A DNA stretch of 64,000 bases, from positions 1,061,771 through 1,125,770 of the forward strand of contig BCKT01000011.1 in assembly GCA_003116875.1 (NCBI GenBank), given 5' to 3'. Numbering within the stretch: the first letter of the stretch is position 1; every line of letters begins with the position of its first letter. Under the pieces are notes generated by a model. That model saw only the letters and a list, made by a program, of their open reading frames with translations, ran no database searches and was not told where the DNA came from. Source of the DNA: Takashimella koratensis (Eukaryota; Basidiomycota; Tremellomycetes; Trichosporonales; Tetragoniomycetaceae). This document shows, piece by piece, positions 20,704 to 32,905 of the stretch. Both the position numbers and the translations under genes were made by a program.

Positions 20704-22323
20704 GCTAGCCATTTCTTATAGTGGCTGAGGCGGTTGGAATTACAATAGATAGCAGTGGTGGGTGCCGAGGTGCAAGAGGTAAAGTGGAGAACTCACAATG
20801 AGACACGCCCTTGAAAGCATAATGAGGAAAGCTTGGGGTGGGGGAGAGAACCTGCTCAAAGGGTTCAGTCGGTCAAAGAAGAGAGGACGATTATCTGATA
20901 CCATGCCTAGACTTTGGTGAAAACGAGTGGTGACACTCGTTCATGGCTCAGGAGGTAAGCTGTCATCGCCGTACAAATGTCAAGTCATGACAATGCATTT
21001 CAACCAAAGAACGCTTGTAGACCCTGCCTGGAAGCGGCACGGAGATTTCACATTCTCTCTCCTTTTGAGAAAACAGAAGACATCACACCGCGATTGACGA
21101 CCGTTGATATCGTCAAACGGAAACTATTACCAATCCCCTGGTCTCTGCAAAGGCTCTTAAGGTCTAGGCACGTCGGTGAACTCACTGCGCTGTATCCAAT
21201 GACCGTGAACGGGGGATCATGCATCCTTAAGTACTGGTTCACTGCTTCCATGTCAGGTTTGGAAATGTTTCCTGCGTAGATAAAACCCTATGAAATGTCT
21301 ACTGTGGCTACGTCCTCATTCGATCCCTCCGCCGGTTCTCTGAAACTTAACACCGGGAATTATCTGAGCTGATTGAAGCTTGTTGGCTGCATCTGCCGAG
21401 CTTAGGAGGACGAACATGTTCACCGAGTCGTCATCGAATCCCGAGTTCCCATGCAAGAGATGGTATTTCAGTCTGAAAGCATCGGTGACGGGGCAGAAAC
21501 AAAGCCCATCCTCTCAACCCACTCGTCGGGATCCTTCTCCTTCTCTGTCTTGTGCCGTGTGAGCTTGTAGTCCCTCGTCGCAGTTCAGTTGAACCTACAG
21601 GAGTACTGAGTTCTCATCGCTGATTGTTGGAGATTGTCATGTCATTTGGCAATGTTGTCGGTGTCCATGGCTAGCTGGACTCATGGCTGACGATTCGTGT
21701 CAAGAGATCTGTGAAGCTATCAGGCTCGTCAAACTCGCTAGAAAGAATCAAGTTGAAGTCGTATAGCTCCCACTGCAGTTGACAGCCCTTGCACATGTCG
21801 TCGAGATGTTGGAGGAGCTCACGTAAGTAAAGTCAGGACAAATTCGATAGCTATCGAGATATCTGTAGCGGTTTATACCGCTGGCGCCATACCGGGCGTC
21901 CTTCAGGTATTTGAGTAAGGATGCCAGTGGGGATAAATAAGCTGTCTCTCCATTCTCGCCGCACATCGAGTCACAGTATTGGTCATGAAAGCAACTATCG
22001 GTGAAAATGGTGTCAATGGAGGAGATGAAAGGACGCCAACGATTTGGGTATCGCTAGATGCCGCTGGATCTGCAGTGAATGCATGAACTGGTAGATACTT
22101 ACCGTCCCTTTCAACATGGTACATCTTTTCTGCTTTGCCTCTTTTCTTTCTTACCCTGACATAGACAGTACGAAACGTGGGCATCAGATGCTCCACCGAA
22201 TGTGACTAACGGATCCAAGGAGAGGGATGGAGCGCCGGCATCGACCGAGAGGGAACCCAAAAAAAAAAAACGGCTGGAAATAGCTGCGCACATATGTCTT
22301 GTCACCGTTGATCTATTTCTCAG
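20704..22323. other. degenerate region between WMX7 and WMX8
   Basis: 1.6 kb with no complete gene. A minus-strand frame at 21903-22184 (TFRTVYVRVRKKRGKAEKMY) faintly resembles the exon 3 strand RTTLLVRFGKAR of WMX2 and may be a relic. A12 lies at about 22258-22269. I see no LPW exon here. Confidence 0.35.
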
Positions 22324-23102
22324 CTACTGAAAAGGGGTTTCAATGGCGTCGGAATAAGCAGTCGTTGAGGCCCCTCCTCTGTTGTCAATCATGGAACGCA
22401 AGTATTGACCTGGAGAAAAGTGACCGCCGGAGGAAATCCAAGTCCAATGCTTCTTCTTCGTTGCCTCAGTGTTTTTCGCTAGCTGTTCTTGGATGTAGGT
22501 TTCAACCGCATTGGAGGCAGGCGTTATCGTGTTTTCTCCTACAATGTGCGTGGATACTTTGACATGTAGTTTCGAAATTTCCCGCAAGTTGGTCTTTGTT
22601 GCGTGGCTGAAATTTTTATCAAACTCAACTTTGCACACAATTGAGTATCTCAAAGGTTCGGAACCGTGGAGCGAGGTCTGTGTGAGCGTCCCAACGCGGT
22701 AATAGTAGGTAAGAAAAGTGCTTGACTCTCCCTTGCAGCGCTTCAAGAAAATGCTCATGAGTCTGCACAGGAAGTCAGCTTCACCGAAAATGCATAACAT
22801 CTAGAAATGTTTAGCAACGTACTTGTCATGGTCACTGTTTGGGCTGTTGCGACGCTACTTGTCCCTTTGGGTGAGCGAGAAACATCTTTATGCACGAAAC
22901 GGTTTTCACTCACTTCGACAACACCTTTCCAACCATCTTCAACATCAAAAGTGAAGTTGGACGAAGCGACCGGGCTCCATGGGAGATGCAAATCATGGCT
23001 AATGAAGGAGGTGATAGCCGTAGAGAATGGCTCGTCGTTCTTCGTTGGAATGAGAAGACTGTTGAGACTTGAAATTGCGGATCTTTGCGACCTGTGAAAC
23101 AT
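22324..23102 (-). CDS. WMX family protein 8 (intact reference copy)
   Basis: Unknown function; one of the cleanest WMX genes. Three exons give 218 aa: 22914-23102 (63 codons), 22836-22864 (29 bases) and 22324-22762. Exon 1 has TSFISHDLHLPWSPVASSN, then FTFDVEDGWKGVVE and a GTGAGT donor in phase 0. The micro-exon codes GQVASQQPK and leaves phase 2; exon 3 resumes with LMSIFLKRCKGESS. Exon 3 carries TFLTYYYRVGTLTQTSLHG, matching the VGS strand of WMX1 and WMX4, and then VCKVEFDKNF. The tail is basic, KKKHWTWISS, and there is no acidic exon 4. A TATA box lies 82-87 bases upstream of the start. Confidence 0.7.
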
Positions 23103-23183
23103 TCTGAGGTGGGGGATGGAGGGGACGATGATTGGATATACAGCAATAATGAGCACGAAAAGAAAGTGAGTAGACTCTGAGCT

Positions 23184-23189
23184 CTTATA
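23184..23189 (-). promoter_or_regulatory. TATA box of WMX8
   Basis: The minus strand reads ATATAAGAG, 82-87 bases before the WMX8 ATG. WMX9 has a TATAAA at nearly the same distance, which supports a shared promoter layout. Confidence 0.5.
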
Positions 23190-23765
23190 TGGTAGGCGTA
23201 GGCGTTTTTGCTCCCGAACGACTTTGACAGCTTTTTGGAATGGATGAAAGGAAACACAGTAGCATGAAGGGATCCCAGCTAGTGCGAGGTGGTAAGCTGA
23301 TGATGGGATCTCTGGGGGGCATTGTGTGAAGCACCTCTTCCCTTGAGCCATCTACATCCGAGCAAGTGTACCCAAAAGAGCGTTTGGAGGCAACGGGTGG
23401 CCAAAGAGAGGCATTGGGTGTGACTTTTACCGGTAAGGCAAAGTGGAGCCCATTTGGAAAGGACTTGACCATGAAGGATGAATCTGATCATGCCATTCTA
23501 TACTCCCTCAGCGTACTGATGGTAAATACGTTCTGTGGTACGATAAGATTTCATCGGTCTCGCTTCAGGAAAAGCCCCGGTCAGTCACGCAGACACCAAC
23601 CAACCAATAAGACACATGTCGCACAAGTCATCGCCAGACGGTATCAAGGGCTTTGACCAAACTAGTGGCTACTTCAGATGTACTACATCTCCCGTATTCT
23701 CCCCTTGAGAAAGGAAAAATCTTCTAACTTCGTCCATTGTCGACTCGCGTGAGCTGTCTGTCTCA
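23190..23765. other. intergenic between WMX8 and WMX9
   Basis: No complete gene seen. A short tandem repeat (TGAACAT three times) lies at about 23787-23805, inside the 3' part of WMX9. Bases 23669-23765 may hold an alternative last exon of WMX9. Confidence 0.4.
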
Positions 23766-24294
23766 TCAAGTAATGCAGAGACTGAACATTGAACATTGAA
23801 CATTGTAGCTTTCATCACTCTCACTCGAAAGCACCCTACCTGCTTCCTTGGGGACCTTGATAAATTGAATGCTGGCGAACAACGGCAACCAGAAATCCTC
23901 AGAGGAAGGCTTGGTCAGATCCCCCAGGCTGAACGCTATTGTGGGAGGTTCACCGGTTAGGAATACGCGATCCTTGAATACTGTCCTGAATCTGATGGAC
24001 AGGTCAGAGATAAGAGGAGGTTAAACAAGGAAAAATACCGTACTGGTTCAGGTCATTGGCTGCTGTATCACGTCTCTGCGTACGTGGTCAATGTCCTTCT
24101 ACAAGTGCCGAACCTACCGAATAAACAGCGTCCCATTGTTTATCCGGAGTGAAAGTCAAGCCTTGTGACACTTTTTCCCACGGCAAATTGAGCTTATGGC
24201 TGATAACCCGGGTTGCAAAGTCGATCCAAAATGAGACATCCTTGCTGGGAATCAGAGTTATAGAAAACTGATCAGACTTTGGTGCTTCAGACAT
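23766..24294 (-). CDS. WMX family protein 9 (intact)
   Basis: Unknown function, WMX family. Three exons give 144 aa: 24118-24294 (59 codons), 24044-24075 (32 bases) and 23766-23991. Exon 1 has IPSKDVSFWIDFATRVISHK then LNLPWEKVSQGLTFTPDKQ and ends WDAVYS in phase 0. The micro-exon codes RRDTAANDLN. Exon 3 has QFRTVFKDRVFLTGEP and SSEDFWLPLFASIQF, the VGS-strand region. A GTAGGG donor near the end could instead lead to a fourth exon stopping at 23669 (DSSRESTMDEVRRFF), which would resemble the tails of WMX1 and WMX3. I cannot decide between the two ends. TATAAA lies 86-91 bases upstream. Confidence 0.68.
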
Positions 24295-24909
24295 TGTTGC
24301 TACTGATTGGTATTGTTCAGAAATTTGAAGAAGGGTTGTTGATGAGGAGAATGATGAGCAGCGAGTTTCTCAGCTCCTCTTTATACCCTGGAAAATCTGT
24401 TCAGCTTACGGTCAACTGGGATTAAGTCGAGACCAGCAACTCCTTTCCGCGTTTCCCTGATGAAAGGAGTAAATGACGTGAAACCCTAATGAAACTCATC
24501 ACTTTTTTAATACGGTCATTGACCAGTTGTTACTCCTTTTTGGCGAAAGAAGTCCCCACAAGTCCAGGCCTTGAAAGTCGAGTCATTCACGGCTAAGAGC
24601 CAAGGGTAACGAGAGCAGAGCTTAAAAGGAAAGGCTTTCTTAACCAGCCCGTCATAGCATGCGGGCAATGAGGTATCTGGAACGATATCAGCGACATCAA
24701 CCCGGGGCTGGAGAAAGGAATGCAAAGCGTTAGAGTTCTCAACAAGACAAGCCAACGGCACAAGAGACCTACAGTCTTACCGCACCTGTCGAACATCATG
24801 GCGCTATATTCAGAACCGGTATCTCCAGGTCGATATCTCCAGCCTTGTGCTCTTATATAACACTACATGCACCTTCCAACTCTATCGTGTATAGTTGTAT
24901 GTCTCTACT
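24295..24909. other. WMX9 promoter and possible exon-1 relic
   Basis: 615 bases up to the stop of the NAPE-PLD-like gene. A minus-strand frame at 24516-24761 contains GLVKKAFPFKL, then RYPW and FKAW, which could be a worn WMX first exon, but no micro-exon or third exon follows. I do not call it a gene. Confidence 0.35.
24380..24385 (-). promoter_or_regulatory. TATA box of WMX9
   Basis: The minus strand reads GGGTATAAAGAGG with the TATAAA 86-91 bases before the WMX9 ATG. Confidence 0.6.
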
Positions 24910-27017
24910 CTACTCGACGACAATCGTACGTCCTACAGGCTCGGTCGTGAACGAGCTGGGTTCCACTTCCAATTTCCTCCTTGCAATGTCCAAATCGGTG
25001 GGTGGTTTGTTGTCTATTTGTCACCTCGATGTCAGCTATGCTTCACTCTCAGGCCTGGAAAGAGGAAGAGCGGGAGAGGAGGAGAGACGGGGAGTCAAAC
25101 TCACATGGTTCGTCAGACATGAGCCAAGTTCCCCAGTGAACACCGACGGATCGCTTCGCACCTAGCTGCATAGCCATACGTACCGCCCCCTCGGGGTCGG
25201 TATGCTGCAGGTGGAGGTGCCATCGAGGTTCGTAAGACCCGATAGGGATCGCCGCGAGGTCAACGGGGCCAAGAATCCTCCCCATGGCACCATACAGTGT
25301 CGGCGAGTATCTAAAGGACGGAGGGTTAAAGTCAGATATCTGTCAGCCAGAGAAGTGGGAATGGGCTTGAAGATGTGGATGTGGATGTGTGATGAGGGGA
25401 CGGACGTACCCAGTATCACCGAGGTGGATGAAAGAGTGCGAGTTGGGGCCGTCGGAGCGGACATGGAAGCCCGACCAAAGTGTGGCGTTGGTATCAGCAG
25501 GTGTGCGCGCAGACCAGTGCTAAGTCAATGTCAGCATGTAAGAGCCCTGCAATTTACTCGATCATGAGGTCCGGGAGAGAGGGGTACAATGACTTACCAT
25601 GACGGGGACGGCAGTGATAGTGTATGTTCGATCTTTGTCTCCACTCCGGCTCAGGGTATGCTTGGTCTCCTGCCACCAGCTGCATTTACGTCAGTTATAC
25701 TGAAACGCTCAATGGACAACTAGCGTCAACTCACTCCAGCTCAGTTACCCGTGTCACGCCTAATTGTCGGAAAAAGTGTCCCACGCCAGCGGGGACGACC
25801 CATTCGCAGCTATCCCCAAGCTCCTTCACGGCCTCAGGATCGAGGTGGTCAAAGTGGCTGATGGGGTAAGAGTTAGCTGGGTCTCACGAGCTGAGACCTC
25901 GATGACAGCTAGACGTACTTGTGAGAAACGAGGACAACGTCGACTCGGCGCAGTTCGTCAAGACGGCAAGGAGAGGGGCGGAGACGACGAGGCGCGAGAG
26001 CGGATTCGAGTGTCCGTTCGGAAAGAGCAGGGTCGGTGAGGATAGCTAGTTTGTCCAAGGTGACATATGACGTTGATTGTCCCATCTGATCTCGTCAGCT
26101 CAAGCCCAAGACATCTTTGAGGCGAGCAGATACAGAGGTCGAACAAACACCTACCCAAGTCATCGTGAGTTTATCGGTAACCTCGACATCCTCTCCACCT
26201 CGTTGTGTCCGCCTCCGAACAGCCAAAACCTCCTCCGCAGCGTCGGGCGACAGGTCCTTCGGCGGTGGAGAGTTGGGGAAAAGGAGTTGGAAGTTTGGTC
26301 GTTCGATAGGTAAGTCGGGGATAGGTCGCTCTTTGGGGACACCGCCGTCGTGAAAGATCTTCAATGTGAGAGTGGAGATGACCATCTTCCATAGTGCCCA
26401 TTCCTGTACAGGGAGTCAGTAAAGGCTTTCGACACTGTAAATTTGACAGCCTATTAACACCCAGGGGAAGGAAGACTGACCCATGCGCCTTGTTCTCGCC
26501 ACTCGACGTAGGGGTTCCAGTACCGTCCAGCAAACTGCAAGCTCGAGAACCTGAGTCACATCGTTAGCTTACAGACCGTTGGAGTCTGACTCTACTACTA
26601 TCTGTAACTGACCTTTTCTTCAACGCCGCCTTCTCCTCCTCGGTAGCCGGTTTCAAGAGATCTGCGCTACCCTCGGGTAGTTGGGAGAGGGTATCGAGGA
26701 GTTCGCGGTTCCGAGCTCGGATATGTGATCGGCGCAGGGTATCGGTATAAGCTGTAGAGGTGGGAGAGGTAAAAGTGAGACACACGGGGGTCAAACTGTC
26801 AGCTGCCGTAGTTGCCAAGTCGCGTCGATCGAGAGATGGATATTGACAGACGAGCAACGATCGAGGTCGCCACCCGCACCAACCCAACGTCCAGGGGCAA
26901 GACGAGCAAGATAACAGCCCCAGAGCAATCGGACTTACCATAGTACCCCAGCCACGCTCCTGTCCATGCGAGAGGGAGGTATATAGCCGCTCGCTTGAGC
27001 GATACAGCAACGACCAT
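24910..27017 (-). CDS. FMP30: NAPE-PLD-like metallo-beta-lactamase-fold phospholipase
   Basis: Zinc hydrolase of the N-acyl-phosphatidylethanolamine phospholipase D family; the yeast homolog Fmp30 is a mitochondrial inner-membrane protein linked to cardiolipin balance. Ten exons give 442 aa: 26939-27017, 26613-26751, 26481-26550, 26155-26403, 25919-26085, 25735-25857, 25598-25679, 25410-25519, 25105-25310 and 24910-25013. Residues about 8-26 form one membrane segment. FAGRYWNPYVEW and TWMGQSTSYV lead into the metal site VLVSHNHFDHLD (about 230-241), rebuilt across a splice. Further ligands are in AVPVMHWSART, FIHLGDTGYSP and SVGVHWGTWLMSDEP. All junction phases agree. The order of motifs is exactly that of NAPE-PLD. 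Confidence 0.93.
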
Positions 27018-27273
27018 GGTGATTAGATGAATGTAACAAAGTCAAAACACGACCTGAACCCAAGCGCATGCAAGGGCTGAATGACGAACGTTCCAAAAAT
27101 CTAGGCACGTGGAGACCACGTGACCCCAAAGGAGGTTGTTCGTGTACCCGCACGGACAGACCCGAGACACCGCAGCCAGCTCGTGTTTCGTATTGTACTT
27201 TGAACTTGAGCAACATATCTCATCATCTATCTACAACTTCATCTTCAGGTCGAAGCCTGTGACCGTCTTTGTC
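27018..27273. promoter_or_regulatory. divergent promoter, FMP30 / PPN2
   Basis: 256 bases between two divergent starts. No TATA box is evident. Confidence 0.4.
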
Positions 27274-29302
27274 ATGTTGCCGATCACTGCCTTGTCGCGC
27301 CTCGGTACCATGTCTTCTCACCCTCGCCTATCTGTGGAATCTCAACCCGACTCTGATCCCGATCTCGAGCTGTACGATGCCCCTGCTCCGTCCTCTTCTT
27401 CCCCACCTCCCTTGGCGTCCCCCTCTCCCTACCCTCAACCCTCTGGCCTCTCACACCGCCCTCGACCTCGGGCTCGTACGCGGCCCTCTATCCTAGACGA
27501 GCTCCTCCCCCTCCCTACTCCGAGCCATACCAACTCCACCCAGGACTCCCTTTCCCGCGTTGCGCGGCGGTCCGGCGCCGTCGCAGTCGTCATGATCTTC
27601 CTCCTCTCGACCATGTTCCTCGCCATAACCAGCAGCGTAGACGACGGAGTCGACGGTCTCAACGTCGCAGGGTCAGGGTGGGGAGCGTGGAGGATGAAAG
27701 GGTGGCAGGTGGATCTCGAGGATGATAGGATAGAGGTGGAGACGCAGTTGAGCCGACCAGGAATGTCCAGGCAAGGTGGGTGCCTCGGGAAGGTAGAAAA
27801 TGCTGGGAGCTGATCAGAGATGACAGAGTTTGAACAGTACAGGATGCTGCATGTTCTAAATGAGACAACACTGGATATCAAAACACCAGGTCGGCGCGTC
27901 ATCTTTATCGGAGACGTCCACGGGTTGTACCAGCCCTTGATGTGAGCTCCGCTGAGGAGTCTTTCAGGCTTGATAGCTAAGCTGATTCCATAATAGGAAT
28001 CTGTTGAACAAGATCGGGTACAACCAATCAGAACACACTCTCATCCACGTTGGAGACCTTGTCGCTAAAGGCAACGCGAGTAAAGAGGTTGTGACGTGGA
28101 TGAGAGAACACGGAATCCCTGGCGTCAGGGGAAACCACGATCAGCCGGTGAGTATTGAACTGTCTCAAACGCACAAACACGACAGCTCATAGCGGTGCAG
28201 GTCATTCAGTGGCGAGCGTGGATGGAATGGGCAGGCGGAGATAACTGGGAGCAGTGGGTCGGTGCCCTGCCTTTGGACAAGGAGGAAGCGATCAGCTACT
28301 TGGAGAGCGAGAACAAAATGTACCCCGAGGACTGGAAATGGGGCCAGGAGCATTTTGACATTGCATGGTGAGTGCATTCCTGAAGTGATTTCTGTACCAG
28401 GTTACATGGAGCAATAACTGACCACAACAGGCAAATAAGCGATGATGACTACAATTACCTCGCCTCTCTCCCGCTCACGCTGCATATGCCATCGCTCCAC
28501 GCCTTTGTCGTTCATGCCGGACTACTACCCGCAAACCCACTAATATCCTCTTCCGACCCATCCCAACCTCTTGAACAGGCATCCGTCCGCGCCACAGGCG
28601 ACCGCTACAACCCAGCCACTGGCCGAGAAACCGAAGAGCTCTCAATCCTCTCCGCTATCCCACCCAACCGCGATCCGTGGACGCTGATCAATATGCGCGG
28701 GCTGTACGAATCCGGTAGCAAAGATGGGGAGGTGACGAGTAGTTCGAAGAAGGGGACACCGTGGAGTCAGGTCTGGAATAGAGAGATGATGAGGTGTAAA
28801 GGACAAGGCGCGTGGTGGGCTGCAGGGATGGGAGAGTATCAGACTGAAAAGGTGGATGAGGAGCAAGAGAGTATAGAAGAGGACGAGGATGAGGAGGTGG
28901 ATGAGACGATCGAGAAGAGGCGGGAAGGTCAGGAGATGGAGAAAAGACGGGCAGACGACCCAGGCGATCTTGAGTGTTCACCTGTGACAGTGATCTATGG
29001 CCATGCTGGTGAGTGATTGCCACGGTTAATTTGGCAGCTGCTGATACCCGCCTACAGCTGGCCGGAATCTTGACATCAAAGAGTTTAGCAAGGGCATTGA
29101 TACTGGCTGCGTCGTGAGTCTGGGGCCGAGAGAGAAATGGCAGAGGGGCTTTCACTGATGCGCGTTTGTTGCTTGGTGAACACAGTACGGTCGACAGTTG
29201 ACTGCGCTGGTTATTGGCGATATCCAGGGTTTGCATCACGGCCGACCTGTTCGGCTTGGCGATACCCCAGGAGTGTTGATTGATGTCGAGTGCGGAGAGT
29301 AA
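27274..29302 (+). CDS. PPN2: Ppn2-like vacuolar endopolyphosphatase (PPP-type metallophosphatase)
   Basis: Metal-dependent phosphatase of the calcineurin fold; yeast Ppn2 is a vacuolar endopolyphosphatase with one N-terminal membrane span. Seven exons give 561 aa: 27274-27775, 27827-27941, 27997-28147, 28201-28367, 28431-29008, 29058-29113 and 29186-29302. A Pro/Ser-rich cytosolic leader precedes the membrane segment AVAVVMIFLLSTMFLAITS (about 100-118). PPP motifs in order are GDVHG, VGDLVAKG, GNHDQP, AFVVHAGLLP and VIYGHAAGRNLD. A charged acidic insert (EEQESIEEDEDEEVDE) lies before the last motif. The start may instead be the ATG at 27310, which has a better context (A at -3). Confidence 0.92.
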
Positions 29303-31075
29303 GCGCGTGCTTGTCTAGAAGTGTAGAGAGATGCTTTGACCTTGGCGCTGTTTCACTTAGTTTGTTGTCACTACTTGCATACCTGCACATCCAGCCACTG
29401 CTTGGCACCCATCATGTACTGCTTATCCCTTGCTTATTCCCCGTTTGCTGTTTGTACGCATCGGGCATAGTAGGCCATGGATGGGTATGCTTGGATGCTT
29501 GGCGAAACGCACTGCATGTCTTGGTACTGGGTGCCCAGCAAAAGCAGTCGCGCACGACGCAGACCGCAGGCGCAGTCGTGACGTCACGACAATGGTTACG
29601 TAAATCTTCGCTGCATACCCGAGGCCCCGTGCACCCTGTCACTCTGGGCTGAGACCCGAGACCTGGAACCTTGGAACGAAGCGAACCAACCCTGTTACCT
29701 AGGCTCACACCATGGACAAGTTGGAGGTAAAACCTTGGCGAGGATGGACCCAAAACTTCGGCGCAGCAAACCTACGTACGCTTTAAAGTTGATTTTTTTC
29801 CTGGCCGAATCATGAAGCGTGGAGGGTGCGGCGGTGCTGGTGCGAGTGCTGCTGGTGCTCCGCTTTAGCCAACTGCGTGGCACGGAGAGGGCGAGGCAAG
29901 CAGGTCAAGAAGAGTGATTTTTGCCACCCGCAGTCGCTTGAACAAGGTTGCTCCATGGTCCCTGTTGCAGACCTGGGAGACCCCGTCGTCCGATCTACAT
30001 CCCCCCTGCGCGGTCGATTCCTTTGACTGCTGTTGCGCAGACTGTTGCGTGTTGCGCGTTGCGTGTCGCTCGTTGCCTCTCGGCTGTCGCTTGATACCTA
30101 GATGAGAGAGAGAGGGAGATGCGAGATGCGAGATGCATATGACACCTTTGAATCGTGCCACGGTCTCATCGTCCCACCCAAGCGCAGATGCGCAGGCGAG
30201 AGGACAAGCTGGGCAGTGAGGGGTATGCTTGGGTGTGGGTGGTGGAACGGGCAAGGAAGGAGAAATTAAGCACGAGGCGAATGCTCCTTGAAAGCTGTGC
30301 GCCACGCATGCACTGCAGGACAACGGGGAGGGAACAGGACCAAGTCAGGGGGTAAGCGAAGAGGAGCGGGTTATTTCCGGGTACACCGTCGTCATAGTAG
30401 TAGTCACAGCAGCACTTAGCAGAACAGCAGCCTGCTGTCATCGCCGTCGTCGGTCTGGGCACCATCGCACTCGCCATCGCCGTGGCCCTGGCTGCTCCAG
30501 TTCGGGAATACATAAGCACAAGCCAAGGCCCGCCCGCTTTGTATCTTTTCTCTTTCCCCCTTGTACTGAACTGTGCTTCAACCCTCCCCTTTCCTTTGCT
30601 CACCCCTACCCACCGACCCATACCCCTACCCCTCCCCGTCCATCCGACGACCAGCTGCCACCTTTTTGTCTCTGGCCTGCGCTCCATTACGTTCGAACAA
30701 AGGGAGCGACGAGTTGAATCCAATATCGAGCTTTAGTTGCGTTCATCGTCCAGCCTCAGACATTACTCGAGCTAAACGCCCCATCTGATCTACCCCATCC
30801 GATCGACACATCGACTGTCGACTTATTTTTTTATATTCCTTTCACTACGACTGCGGCGCGGGAGCTCAGGGTAACCATCAGACGGGAACAACCCTCAACC
30901 CAGAGCCTCATTAACCCTCGTCTACCACCACCACCACTGCCCGCCCAACCCCTCGTGTTCGACCTCGACCCCTCTCTCCTTTGCTCTCCACCCCTCCTCT
31001 CCAACTCCGACTCTTCACTTGTTCCATCCTCCTCTTCTCCATTCCAACTCCCACTCCCCCTCACCACCTCTCAAC
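29303..31075. other. 1.8-kb intergenic region upstream of the aspartic protease
   Basis: I see no gene. Bases 29950-30200 hold short GA and GCGTTG repeats. From about 30540 the strand becomes strongly CT-rich up to the protease ATG, as in fungal promoters and 5' UTRs. Long open frames on both strands are low complexity. An unannotated RNA gene cannot be excluded by eye. Confidence 0.45.
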
Positions 31076-32905
31076 ATGTTGGTCTCAGCAGCCATCGCGG
31101 CTCTGCCCCTCCTCTCTTCCGTTCTCGCCGTCCCCTCGCCCCAACCTGTTGCCGCCCCCGCAGCCGACCCCTTCCGGATACCCTTGCGCGCCAACGTTGA
31201 GCGGCAATATCACCCCGACCTCGAGGTCCGCCAAGCATGGCTCCGCGACCAAGCCAAGCACATGCGCCGCAAGTACTCGTCCCACCTCGGCGAGCGGGGC
31301 CAGGAGTTGCTCAAGCGGGATCGTATCGAGCTCGAGGAGCAACGAGAGCGGCTAGCTAAGCGAGCGTCCGGTACCGTCTCGTGAGTGTTGAGTTTAAACT
31401 TTTGAGCGGGTATAGCCTTCACAGCAACCGCCGAAGACGCCAACGAGTGATCTGCATACCGCAGAGGTGGCTTGCACATATACTGACTTGTCTCCAGGCT
31501 ATTGGATATCGGCGTCGATGCGTCCTACTCGGGCCAGGTGTCCATTGGGTACGTCTCATTTTCCCATCACTCCGCAGTCAATCAACGCACGATGCTGACT
31601 CAACCTTTCTTCCCCTCCGCAGCACCCCGGCCCAAACCTTCTATGTCATTGTCGACACTGGCTCGTCCGATCTCTGGGTGGTTTCCAACTCTTGCACCCA
31701 ATGTAATGGCTTGACAACGTTCAAGTCGTCATCCTCTTCCACGTTCAAGAGCAGCAATACCGTTTTCGATATCACGTATGGATCAGGAGAGGCTGCGGGT
31801 GCAACGGTTAGCGATAATGTCGCCATGGGTGGATTCACCGTCACTGGCCAGACCTTTGGTACGTCGTTTGTCAGCCACCGATGCCGGAAATGATAGCTGA
31901 CCCGTTACAGGCCTTGTGAACCAGACAACCTCAAACTTGATCTCCTCCCCTCTCTCTGGCTTGATGGGCTTTGCATGGCAAGCCATCTCTTCCACCGGTG
32001 CTACTCCCTTCTGGCAAGCGCTTGCCTCCTCTTCCTCCTCTGGGTGGAGCGACGACGAATTCGGTGTCTTCCTCGAGCGATACCGCGGTGACGCCTCGAC
32101 GACTGAAGTCGAGACCAACGGCGGTTCTTTGACCCTTGGTGGACTCAACTCGACCCTCTACACCGGCTCGGTCAACTACAACAGTATCTCGTCTTCCAAC
32201 GAGGACTACTGGCGCCTTCCCCTCGCTGGCCTGTCAATCCAGAACAGCTCAGTCACTATCACCTCGTCGTCTGGGAGCGCACCGCAGGCCGCTATCGATA
32301 CCGGAACCACACTCATTGGTGTCCCCAGCAGCACGCTCACCGCCATCTACAGCCAGATCTCGGGAGCAACCCCCATGTCCGCTTCTTCAGGATACGAGGG
32401 CTACTACCAGTACCCGTGCTCGACAACGGTCAACGTCCAGTTCACCTTTGGAGGCGTTAGCTACACCATGAGCAACCAGGACATGAACCTCGGTAGCTTT
32501 ACCCGCGACACCTCGCAGTGCACCGGCGCCTTCTTCGAGATGGACATGTGAGTCGATAGTCCCTTCAATAACCTCTGGTGTACCTCTGAACAAGCACTGA
32601 CACCCTTACCCAGGTCATCCGGCTCTCCAATCTCATGGATCGTTGGCGCTTCGTTCCTGAAGAACGTCTACACCGCGTTCCGCTACAACCCCGCTGCGAT
32701 TGGCTTCGCCCAACTCTCCGGCGCCTCTTCAAGTACTGTCAGCAACTCTTCATCCACCTCGTCCACCACTGGCGGGGGTACCGCTGGGACTGGCGGAACT
32801 GGTTCTGGCAAGACCTCAGGCGCCTTCCCGACCGTAGACCTCAGCTACGGTACCAGCACCGCCGCCGTTCTCCTCGTCGGTAGCTTACTTGCCGCGCTCA
32901 TCTAA
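31076..32905 (+). CDS. secreted aspartic protease with GPI-type C-terminus (yapsin-like)
   Basis: Pepsin-family (A1) endopeptidase of the cell surface. Five exons give 506 aa: 31076-31380, 31498-31548, 31623-31858, 31911-32547 and 32614-32905. The signal peptide is MLVSAAIAALPLLSSVLAVP. A basic propeptide follows, with KRD and AKRAS near residues 82-98 as possible maturation sites. The catalytic motifs are VIVDTGSSDLW (Asp about 130) and AAIDTGTTLIG (about 328), with the flap in VFDITYGSGEA. The body ends SWIVGASFLKNVYTAFRY, then a Ser/Thr/Gly linker and a hydrophobic end (AAVLLVGSLLAALI), which fits a GPI signal. All introns are GT-AG. Confidence 0.93.

Noticed and set aside
29303..31075. 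tRNA or other small RNA gene in the long spacer
   Set aside because: I found no B-box-like GGTTCGANTCC with a matching acceptor stem by eye; nothing supports a call.
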